A stretch of DNA of 64,000 nt, taken from assembly GCF_011393025.1 (NCBI RefSeq), contig NZ_JAAOEO010000018.1, positions 27,783 to 91,782 of the forward strand. The letters are read 5' to 3'. Positions within the stretch are counted from its first letter, which is position 1. Each line of letters starts with the position of its first letter. The notes beneath the pieces are model-generated. The model did not search any database. It had not been told where the DNA came from and saw only the letters and a program-made list of their open reading frames with translations. Both the position numbers and the translations under genes were made by a program. Below are positions 57,069-64,000 of this stretch, piece after piece. This DNA comes from Neobacillus terrae. Its GTDB lineage: Bacteria > Bacillota > Bacilli > Bacillales > Cytobacillaceae.

Positions 57069-59195
57069 TTATTTTTGTTGTTGCCTTTGTGCCTTTAGTT
57101 CAAAATACGCTTTAAATACTTCGTCAGCGATTTCTAAGTTTACATGTGTTTTGTCAGTTGTAGACCAAGGGACGACTACTGAAAGTGCAATTTCAGGATT
57201 GTCGTATGGAGCATACCCCACAAACGTTACGTCCCATGTCATTGGGTGAATAGGTAATGGTCCGTCGTATAACGCCTGGGCTGTTCCTGTTTTTCCAGCA
57301 ATCTTGTATTGTTTGTTTTTAATGGTTCCGTATCCTGTGCCCTGCGGGTCATTTACAACCAGTCTGAATCCTTCTTGAACTCGTTTAATCCATTCTTCCT
57401 TCATATCAATTTTATCAAGGACCTTAGGCTGGATTTGCTGAAAAACTGGTCCCAATTGATTTGAACTAAAATCTGGTTCTCGAATTTCTTTGACTAAGTG
57501 CGGCTGAAGACGGTAACCGCCGTTAGCAATGGTAGAAACATATTGTACAAGCTGTAAAGGTGTATAGGTGTCGTATTGTCCGATGGCGAAGTCAAGCACT
57601 TTACCGGCATCTTGAGGTATTTGACCAACTCCATATCCAGACATTTCTCCTGGCAGATCAATGCCCGTTTTCACCCCTAATCCAAATTGGGCAAAATTGT
57701 TTCTTAATTTGTTGATTGCGGCCACTTTATTGATACGCAGCGGGGCCTCCCTCACGTATTGCTGCTGTCCGCCAATTTTCATGGCCGTTAAGAACATATA
57801 GACGTTGGATGAACGCTTTAAAGCGTACAAATCATTAATATTTCCAAAACCGGACGTATTCCAGGATTTCTTCACCTGTGTACCTTTAAACTTTAGTGGC
57901 TGGTCATATTGATAGGTGTTTGGCTTTATTGCTCCAGTTTGATATCCGGTTAAAACAGTGGCTCCCTTTACAACCGATCCCATTGAATAGGAGGTTGTCA
58001 TATTTCCCAAAGCAAAATCATTTATGGTTGTTTTACCTGTTTCAGGATCCTTTACATATTGCTTGCCGGCCATGGCAAGCATTTCACCAGTCATCGGATT
58101 CATGACTGATACCATAGTTCTGTCCATGTAAGGCTGGCCAATCTTAAATTTTCCAAGCTTATCTTGAATGATGTCTTCGACTTTCTTTTGCAGGTCGACA
58201 TCAATAGATAACACTAAATCTTTGCCGCTTTCTCCTTTTTTGATTACCTCTGAATCTATAACATTGCCTGATTTGTCTGTAACATTTTTGACCATTTCCT
58301 TTTGGCCCTGAAGCACATCTTCATACTGCTGTTCCAGATAGCTCTTGCCCACCCGGTCATTTCTGCTATAACCTTCAGCCATAAAATAATCAAGCTGGTC
58401 CTTCGGCAAACCTTCTTTTGAACTTGTCACTTTTCCGAGAACGGAACTTAATGTACTGCTTCCATCCTGTTCTTTTAATACATAATCCCGGTCCCAGTCG
58501 GTGGTTGCTTCAATACCCGGAAGTGTATCAAGATTCTGGCTTACGATGGCATACTCTTCATCCGTTACATTTTTATTTTTAATAATATGAGGAATTAAGG
58601 CAGTTGCACTGGACATTTCACGGAAAATAGCAAGCACCTCTAATTCCTGCTTAGAAAAAGAATTCAACTCCTGTTCTGTTATTCTTTTTCTGGTTAAATT
58701 GTAGATTTCTTTATTATACTCTTTCGTATCTAAGTCTCTTTTCTTTAATTTTTTTTCATCTTCTTTAGTTATTTTAGCCTTCGCTTCATATGGATGTTTG
58801 ATAATCCAGAAGTCTTCTCTGTCCCTTTTGGTAATAGCTTTAAAGTCCTCTTCCGTATCTTTACTTATAAGATCTGCTAATTTAGTTGCGGTCCTTAACA
58901 TCTCTTTCTGATCTGCATTGTTTGCCCGTGTATAGGTAATAGCCTTTAATGGTTTATTGCCAACAATCAACTTCCCATTTGTATCAAAAATACGGCCACG
59001 GGGCACAGATGAATTTACGGGAACAACATCTTGTTTATTAAGCTCATTTTTGTAGGTCTCACCATAAACAATCTGAACAATTCCTAACCGCAGAATCAGT
59101 GCTGAAAACAATACAAATACAACGAAGAAAAGAAAATTTAATCTTGCAGGCAAGTGATTCTTATTCTTATTTTTTTTTGTAGATAAGTTCACCAT
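57069..59195 (-). CDS. pbpA: Class B penicillin-binding protein 2 (PbpA/PbpH type transpeptidase)
   Basis: A 708-residue bitopic membrane protein: cytoplasmic basic tail, one membrane segment (about 21-45), a dimerisation/pedestal domain, and the transpeptidase domain from about 340. Active site Ser407-x-x-Lys410 (SVVK), SSN at 462-464, and KTG in IAGKTGTAQ. It cross-links peptidoglycan during rod-shaped elongation. The N-terminal insertion with many Lys/Glu is usual for the Bacillus PbpA/PbpH pair; which of the two this is cannot be told. GGGGAGG precedes the ATG. Own terminator follows. Confidence 0.9.
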   Translation of the reverse strand: MVNLSTKKNKNKNHLPARLNFLFFVVFVLFSALILRLGIVQIVYGETYKNELNKQDVVPVNSSVPRGRIFDTNGKLIVGNKPLKAITYTRANNADQKEMLRTATKLADLISKDTEEDFKAITKRDREDFWIIKHPYEAKAKITKEDEKKLKKRDLDTKEYNKEIYNLTRKRITEQELNSFSKQELEVLAIFREMSSATALIPHIIKNKNVTDEEYAIVSQNLDTLPGIEATTDWDRDYVLKEQDGSSTLSSVLGKVTSSKEGLPKDQLDYFMAEGYSRNDRVGKSYLEQQYEDVLQGQKEMVKNVTDKSGNVIDSEVIKKGESGKDLVLSIDVDLQKKVEDIIQDKLGKFKIGQPYMDRTMVSVMNPMTGEMLAMAGKQYVKDPETGKTTINDFALGNMTTSYSMGSVVKGATVLTGYQTGAIKPNTYQYDQPLKFKGTQVKKSWNTSGFGNINDLYALKRSSNVYMFLTAMKIGGQQQYVREAPLRINKVAAINKLRNNFAQFGLGVKTGIDLPGEMSGYGVGQIPQDAGKVLDFAIGQYDTYTPLQLVQYVSTIANGGYRLQPHLVKEIREPDFSSNQLGPVFQQIQPKVLDKIDMKEEWIKRVQEGFRLVVNDPQGTGYGTIKNKQYKIAGKTGTAQALYDGPLPIHPMTWDVTFVGYAPYDNPEIALSVVVPWSTTDKTHVNLEIADEVFKAYFELKAQRQQQK

Positions 59196-59465
59196 TTTTG
59201 CCTCCCCCTGTTTAACTTGAATGTAAAATCCTTGAAAATATTGTCTAATTATGTACTGAATGAATAAAAAATTCCAAGCTATTCATCTATCATACTATCA
59301 TAAAATTCCAAGAATTTGTAAAAATAACACATAGAATGTCCTAAATACTTTAATCAAAGATGCTAAGTATAAAACAGCCCTACAATTGAAAGGTCGATGG
59401 ATTAAGGAGCAATTTTTCAACCTCTCTGTCATCCCCTCAACCGATGGATTCTAATGTTTAATAAA

Positions 59466-59498
59466 AGAAAAAAGCTGCCGCGGCAGCTTTTTTCTTTT
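59466..59498. terminator. Bidirectional terminator in the gap 59196-59496
   Basis: AAAGCTGCCG (59471-59480) and CGGCAGCTTT (59481-59490) form a perfect palindrome with T-runs on both sides. It ends the DUF3231 gene. The rest of the gap upstream of pbpA holds only AT-rich promoter-like sequence. Confidence 0.8.
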
Positions 59499-60528
59499 AT
59501 TCAAATTTCGTTCGGTCAGCGGCTTTTGGAGGTTCTTCCATCCAGCCATGATCAATCAAAATATTAGCTCCATCTTCTACAAATAATGATACATTCATTA
59601 GGGATTTTGCGTAAAGAAAACCTATATCTTTTCTTCCATTCACGGCCATTGAGTTGCCAAACGCTCTTATCTTTATGGAGAACATGTCTACTTTATGAAA
59701 TAACATGAGTTTATCTGAAAAAGGCGAAAAGGTTGAAGTGGTTACTAAGTGATCAAGCAACGTAGGTGAAGGCAGTCCCTCGTGATTCAGCTTTTCACTG
59801 CATTGCTCAATGATTTTGTCGGTGATATTTAATCCGCGTTTAAATAAATCGCGTACCTTTTCATTTTTTACTACCTGTGTGAATCCTATTAACAATGCTT
59901 TGCTTGTCGTATTGCTCTCAATATTATCATACAGATGGGTTATTTCTAATGCATGCAACGGTCGTATTTCACCTATAAAGCCATTTAGATAACTTTGTTT
60001 TTTTACAAAATCAACTTTTTCAGGAGTTGGAATTTCAGGTGCTTTGATCATTAAGCCTTTTTCAATTAAAACATTATTTATCTGTCCTAAAAAAACCACT
60101 GTACATTCATTACATTTGACGAAAAATTCTCGGACATCCTCTCTCAGGACTAAGGGAATAGCGACAGCATACAGGCTCATCCCCGCTTTACATGCATATT
60201 TCAAATAGTGCACATAAAAATCATCCTGATACAAACGTGGAGCATCGAGATTTACATCGTTTTCAGTAAAACCTATAGGTACAGGGATGTTTTCACCCTT
60301 AAGGAACCCCACTATTTTGGACATAAAATCTTCAGTTAGATTTAATCCATTTTGAAGAAGCAGTTTAACGTCTTTATCTTCTACATTCCTAAGGAAATAC
60401 TTTAAAATCTGATTGGACATACTGTTTCCGACATAGGTAGCCCAAAGTTTCCCCATTTCCGCGGCAGTAAATTTTTGATTAGGGCTTAATTTTTTAGCGC
60501 TAATCTGGATTGGTTTCATTATTTTCAT
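59497..60528 (-). CDS. DUF3231-family protein (two repeats)
   Basis: A 343-residue protein made of two similar alpha-helical halves. The first has LTAAEMGKLW-like FTAAEMGKLWATYVGNSMSN and GFTENDVNLDAPRLY; the second has LHALEITHLYDNIESNTTSK and LDHLVTTSTFSPFSDKLM. DUF3231 proteins are common in spore-forming Bacillaceae and are related to ferritin-like spore-coat proteins of the CotF kind; function not known. AAGGGG lies 8 bases before the ATG. Confidence 0.88.
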   Translation of the reverse strand: MKIMKPIQISAKKLSPNQKFTAAEMGKLWATYVGNSMSNQILKYFLRNVEDKDVKLLLQNGLNLTEDFMSKIVGFLKGENIPVPIGFTENDVNLDAPRLYQDDFYVHYLKYACKAGMSLYAVAIPLVLREDVREFFVKCNECTVVFLGQINNVLIEKGLMIKAPEIPTPEKVDFVKKQSYLNGFIGEIRPLHALEITHLYDNIESNTTSKALLIGFTQVVKNEKVRDLFKRGLNITDKIIEQCSEKLNHEGLPSPTLLDHLVTTSTFSPFSDKLMLFHKVDMFSIKIRAFGNSMAVNGRKDIGFLYAKSLMNVSLFVEDGANILIDHGWMEEPPKAADRTKFE

Positions 60529-60618
60529 TACTAAACCCCTTAATTACTTTTGTGTTTAGTTTTTTCTAACTAATCAGCAATTATACGAATTGAATAAATC
60601 AGTTCGTATTTAAAGAAA

Positions 60619-61158
60619 CTAATTATTATGGTACTCAATCAGCCAACAATCCTGAAAAACTCCTTCATGCAGCTCTTGCTTAAGGAGGATTTTCACCTTT
60701 TTAAATCCGCATTTCTCATAGCACTTGATTGCTCTTTCATTTCTTACTTGGGGATCCATCACTACCCGGTCAGCTTTTTTCTGCTCTATTAAGAATTGAA
60801 CCATTGACGATACAAGTAAGGTGCCAATACCTTTATTCCAATAATCTGGTTCACCTATAAATTGGTCCGTTCCGTATATCGTTTCTTTTTGTGAATAACC
60901 ATAAGCTTCTTTCGATTCTTCATCTAATATGTAAAATTGAATATAACCAATGTCACAGCCTTCATATTCAATAATACATCTTACTTGCCCGCGCTCGGAT
61001 TTATAAAAGACGTTATTTACCTTTTCAAGATCAAAGTGATTATCACGCCCTTCGTAAAACTCCAGAACAGTCGGGTCTGAGAGCCATTTTGCAAGCAGGT
61101 AATTATCTTTTTTTTCTAGCTGGCGAACTGTTAGATTTCCATTTATAAAAAATATAAT
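60619..61158 (-). CDS. GNAT acetyltransferase (AAC(6')-like) with apparent ATT start
   Basis: The full reading is 179 codons long: NGNLTVRQLEKKDNYLLAKW and SDPTVLEFYEGRDNH at the N-terminus, IGYIQFYILDEESKEAYGY, then the acetyl-CoA motif GEPDYWNKGIGTLLVSSMV and CYEKCGFKKVK near the end. This is the aminoglycoside 6'-acetyltransferase-like family. No ATG, GTG or TTG lies before the conserved N-terminus; the first internal ATG (60804) would remove the CoA site. An ATT at 61156-61158 stands 9 bases after AAGGAAG. Either ATT is used or the start codon is mutated. Confidence 0.75.
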   Translation of the reverse strand: MIFFINGNLTVRQLEKKDNYLLAKWLSDPTVLEFYEGRDNHFDLEKVNNVFYKSERGQVRCIIEYEGCDIGYIQFYILDEESKEAYGYSQKETIYGTDQFIGEPDYWNKGIGTLLVSSMVQFLIEQKKADRVVMDPQVRNERAIKCYEKCGFKKVKILLKQELHEGVFQDCWLIEYHNN

Positions 61159-61177
61159 GACGCTGCACTTCCTTCTT

Positions 61178-61512
61178 AATCAGTAATTGGAGGGATATCT
61201 AATTTCCAAATATCTTGTTCCTTGTTAAACCGATGCCACTGAGTCAGTAAATGAGCCTATGCTAACCTTAATAATGATTGTTTTTTAATTACTAATCTCA
61301 TTATTGTTCTCAATGGAATCAACTCTCTGAAACGTATGGCTAAATCGTAGTTCCGATGTATAAATTATCATAATATCTTGATTTAAAAGCAACAAATGTT
61401 ATGTTTCCGGTATCATCCTTTAGGGTTTCGAGACATCCGGTCACAGATGCGACTAAAAGATGAACATAAAAATCACAGCCAAACGAGGTATTTCTTTCCC
61501 CCTCTGAATTTA
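61178..61512 (-). other. Gap with possible remains of a decayed gene
   Basis: No intact gene. One minus-strand frame gives GCLETLKDDTGNITFVAFKS then RYYDNLYIGTTI before a stop at 61340, and another gives LTQWHRFNKEQDIWKLDIPP ITD before a stop near 61178. Both look like protein but no family was recognised, and they are in different frames. Confidence 0.3.
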
Positions 61513-62544
61513 TTATTCCACTCCGCTTTCGAGGATCGAAAAAGTTCCTTTTACACAATTGATTTCTGCCATTGCCCCGTATGGCAAAATAAACTTTGGT
61601 TCAGTATGGCCAAAATTCAAATTATAAAGGATCGGCAAATCTTTCTGACCATATTCCTTCATGACCCTTTTAAGCTCTTCCTTATATTCCTCGTAATATT
61701 TTTCATCCTGGGGTTTCCCAAAAATAATTCCATTTGCTTTTTGCAGTATTCCTTGAACGGCATAATTTCTGAGCCAATATTTAATTAGGGCTGGATCCGG
61801 TTTATCTTCTGATGTTTCAAAGAATAGAATGCTATCTTCCCAATACCTCTCGTCTGGCCAAATTTCTGTTCCTTTCGCAAACTCCAGGACTTCAATACAG
61901 CCACCAATTAAACGGCCCTGAACAACTCCTGTTCCCTGGAGAACCTCGTAGCCAGAGTTCTGCCGCTTTGAACGCCTGATGTCCTTATTGACTTCATCCC
62001 AAGCTAAATGTTCACTGGTCCATTCGTTTGCAGGCATAATTTCACCGATAGCTTCATTAGAAAAAAGGGAGCGTTTCACCGAATCAACGGTGTAAGGGTC
62101 CATCTCCACATTTTCGGCAAAATCAACTAAAATTGAAGGTCCATAGAATGATGAAATGCCTGCTTTATGGCAGAATAAATGTGAAATGGTTATGTCGGAA
62201 TAACCCATAAAAATTTTAGGGTTTTTATGTATAATGTCGAAATCAATATAGGGAAGCAATCGAATAATATCATCACCGCCAATATTCGCAAAAATTCCTT
62301 TAATAGTAGGATCTTTAAATGCAGTCATCAAATCTTCAGCCCGAGCTTTTGGATTTTGATAAAGAAACTCCGCTCCTTTCAAACTGTTCGGCATTGGAAC
62401 AACTTTAAGACCGAAAACTTCCTCTAATCTCCTTACGCCTTGTTCGTAACGCCAACGAAGATCTGGATTGCCAGCACCTCCCCACGAGGGACTTATTGTC
62501 GCTATAGTATCTTCCGGCTGGAGCCTTTTTGGTTTTATTAACAT
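61513..62544 (-). CDS. S66-family peptidase (LD-carboxypeptidase/MccF-like, second copy)
   Basis: A 343-residue S66 protein. The nucleophile Ser116 is in FMGYSDIT. ISPSWGGAG near residue 18 and the late NFGHTEPKFILPYG with the catalytic His are as in MccF, which cleaves microcin C-type peptide-nucleotide toxins. It is longer than and clearly different from the copy at 38226-39158. It lies 2 bp after the GNAT gene, so they are cotranscribed; a peptidase plus acetyltransferase pair suggests detoxification, which is inference. Confidence 0.88.
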   Translation of the reverse strand: MLIKPKRLQPEDTIATISPSWGGAGNPDLRWRYEQGVRRLEEVFGLKVVPMPNSLKGAEFLYQNPKARAEDLMTAFKDPTIKGIFANIGGDDIIRLLPYIDFDIIHKNPKIFMGYSDITISHLFCHKAGISSFYGPSILVDFAENVEMDPYTVDSVKRSLFSNEAIGEIMPANEWTSEHLAWDEVNKDIRRSKRQNSGYEVLQGTGVVQGRLIGGCIEVLEFAKGTEIWPDERYWEDSILFFETSEDKPDPALIKYWLRNYAVQGILQKANGIIFGKPQDEKYYEEYKEELKRVMKEYGQKDLPILYNLNFGHTEPKFILPYGAMAEINCVKGTFSILESGVE

Positions 62545-62546
62545 GA

Positions 62547-63014
62547 TTACACCCTCCTAACTGAAAGATAGAAAACATCCTCTTCTCCCAATACCTCACC
62601 GGTTGGAAGAAATCCTAAATTTTTATAAAGTTTGCGTGCAGCCTCGTTGTCCTTATAAACGGTTAACCGAATTTCCTGGCATTGGGGAAATTTTGTTTTT
62701 ATCCAATGAATGATTTCTAGCATTGCTGCTTTACCATATCCTTTTCCCTGATATCTTTCATCAATCAAAAAACCGTTAATCCAATACATATTCGGTGTAT
62801 CTTCTTCATAAGCATGCATGATAAATCCGACCATGGTTTCATCGGCATAGATGGCAAAAGGAATATATTCGACGTTATCACCATCAGGTTTGATATATAC
62901 CTTAGCAAGGGATACTGCCACTTCGGGGGTGAATTTGCTTTGGGAATCCTTAATTCGCAGTTTCAGCGCCCATTCCCAATTGTTTCTTGTTATGTGTTCC
63001 AATTTTATTTTCAT
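62547..63014 (-). CDS. GNAT acetyltransferase (BltD/diamine acetyltransferase-like)
   Basis: A 155-residue GNAT protein: VGFIMHAYEEDTPNMYWING, acetyl-CoA motif FLIDERYQGKGYGKAAMLEI, and VYKDNEAARKLYKNLGF. The pattern recalls the diamine (spermidine) acetyltransferases BltD/PaiA, but the substrate is not proven. It precedes the S66 peptidase by 2 bp. A 146-bp repeat array lies upstream of it. Confidence 0.88.
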   Translation of the reverse strand: MKIKLEHITRNNWEWALKLRIKDSQSKFTPEVAVSLAKVYIKPDGDNVEYIPFAIYADETMVGFIMHAYEEDTPNMYWINGFLIDERYQGKGYGKAAMLEIIHWIKTKFPQCQEIRLTVYKDNEAARKLYKNLGFLPTGEVLGEEDVFYLSVRRV

Positions 63015-63120
63015 TTTATCAACCTCTATTTTTTATAAATAAAAACCCTTTTTACATGTCTATAAAAATTTTGTCAACAGTAAGCAAATCTCAGGAAAAA
63101 CAGTTAATTTTATTGTCATA

Positions 63121-64000
63121 TGAGTTTAATAAGCCCCTCTTGAGAACAAACTGCATGTATTTTTTGAAGTCCTCAATAAACATAATATGAATCCAAATAA
63201 TGTCTAATAAGCTATTAATAGAGCCTCTTGAGGACAAACAATATTCATTTACCAGTTTAAAAGTTCTTAATAAGCTTTCTTGAGAACAAACGACATGTAT
63301 TTTTTAAGGAGAAAGTCCTTAATAAACATAATATGGTTCCAAATAATGTCTAATAAGCTATTAATAGAGCCTCTTGAGGACAACCTCTATTCATTTACCA
63401 GTTTAAAAGTTCTTAATAAGCTTTCTTGAGAACAAACGGCATGTATTTTTTGAGGAGAAAGTCCTCAATAAACATAATATGGTTCAAAATAATGTCTAAT
63501 AAGCTATTAATAGAGCCTCTTGAGGACAAACTTTATTCATTTACTAGTTTAAAAGTTCTTAATAAGCCCTCTTGAGAAAAAACGGAATCTATTTTAGGGG
63601 GAGAAAGTCCTTAATAAACATAATATGGTTCGAAATAATGTGTAATAAGCTATTAATAGAGCCTCTTGAGGACAAACTCTATTCATTTACCAGTTTAAAA
63701 GTTCTTAATAAGCTTTCTTGAGAACAAACGGAAACTATTTTAGGGGGAGAAAGTCCTCAATAAACATAATATGGTTCCAAATAATGTCTAATAAGCTATT
63801 AATAGAGCCTCTTGAGGATAAACTCTATTCATTTACCAGTTTAAAAGTTCTTAATAAGCTTTCTTGAGAACAAACGACATGTATCTTTTAAGGAGAAAGT
63901 CCTTAATAAACATAATATGGTTCCAAATAATGTCTAATAAGCTATTAATAGAGCCTCTTGAGGATAAACTCTATTCATTTACCAGTTTAAAAGTTCTTAA
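63121..64000. repeat. Array of 146-bp tandem repeats running off the right edge
   Basis: GCTATTAATAGAGCCTCTTG recurs at 63211, 63358, 63503, 63649, 63795 and 63941, spacing 147, 145, 146, 146 and 146. A divergent first unit, five near-identical full units and the start of another are visible. Each unit has two halves marked GTTCTTAATAAG...CTTGAGAACAAAC and GTCCTYAATAAAC...CTTGAGGACAAAC, and the palindrome CTATTAATAG. The only variable part is a 20-bp stretch after GAACAAACG. There are no unique CRISPR-like spacers and no coding frame longer than one unit. The gap 63015-63120 holds only the promoter region of the GNAT gene. Confidence 0.92.

Noticed and set aside
60619..60804. Short 61-residue acetyltransferase gene starting at ATG 60804
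   Set aside because: The same frame continues upstream with the complete conserved GNAT N-terminal part, so the short version is a truncated call.
63121..64000. CRISPR array or tandem-repeat protein gene
   Set aside because: The whole 146-bp unit is repeated with no spacer of independent sequence, and every frame is closed by stops within one or two units.

Overview
The window is chromosomal DNA of a low-GC, spore-forming type Gram-positive bacterium of the family Bacillaceae (Bacillus, Neobacillus, Mesobacillus or a close relative). The evidence is the AGGAGG-type ribosome binding sites with frequent TTG/GTG starts, a GltC-like regulator, an RsbR paralogue, a CysH-CysP-Sat-CysC sulfate operon behind an S-box riboswitch, a LicBCH-type cellobiose operon, a PbpA/PbpH-type penicillin-binding protein, DUF3231 and S66-peptidase genes, and intergenic repeats typical of this family. 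No rRNA, tRNA, IS element or CRISPR array was seen.

Layout. 0-7 kb: the end of a phage-ABA-sandwich-like gene, an RsbR-type STAS protein, a polar amino-acid ABC transporter (binding protein, permease, ATPase) divergent from a GltC-like LysR regulator, a GNAT/glutathionyl-hydroquinone reductase pair, and a 21-bp tandem repeat. 7-12.7 kb: the assimilatory sulfate and siroheme operon (cysH-cysP-sat-cysC-sumT-sirB) preceded by a SAM-I riboswitch, an intergenic repeat element, a 50-codon YezD-like gene and a second terminator. 13-19.7 kb: an MFS exporter, a YoaK-family protein, a GH1 6-phospho-beta-glucosidase behind the scar of a lost LicT/BglG-controlled PTS gene, and glnK-amtB. 19.8-34 kb: a large catabolic region. 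One eight-gene operon (GntR regulator, FAH-family, Ldh-family, amidohydrolase, Rieske ferredoxin, SDR, cyclase, AtoE) is followed upstream by genes that finish a route to acetyl-CoA (CMD-family protein, zinc dehydrogenase, thiolase, scoAB, a second cyclase, 3-hydroxyacyl-CoA dehydrogenase) and a DUF3870 gene. Two transcription starts in this second half carry related leader RNAs that end in terminators.

34-41 kb: hydrolases, decaying LysR-linked genes, a MEDS-domain protein, an S66 peptidase, an HTH/coiled-coil/J-domain protein, a ChbG-like deacetylase and a 52-bp hairpin tandem repeat. 41-46 kb: a cellobiose/lichenan PTS operon (licB-licC-licH plus a HAD phosphatase) with a CcpA site and paired operators for a divergent GntR/UTRA regulator. 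46-53 kb: small membrane proteins, a TetR/MMPL exporter pair with duplicated operators, a frameshifted pseudogene and a RidA protein. 53-63 kb: an alkaline-phosphatase-family secreted enzyme, several very small membrane proteins, a PBP2-type transpeptidase, DUF3231, GNATs and a second S66 peptidase. 63.1 kb to the right edge: an array of 146-bp tandem repeats that runs out of the window.

The strongest candidates for undescribed biology are the pair of homologous leader RNAs in front of scoAB and the 3-hydroxyacyl-CoA dehydrogenase gene (31.46-33.42 kb), the 146-bp array with compensating changes in its hairpins (63.1-64 kb), and the 52-bp hairpin array at 40.8-41.1 kb. No similarity search or folding program was run; family names come from recognised motifs.
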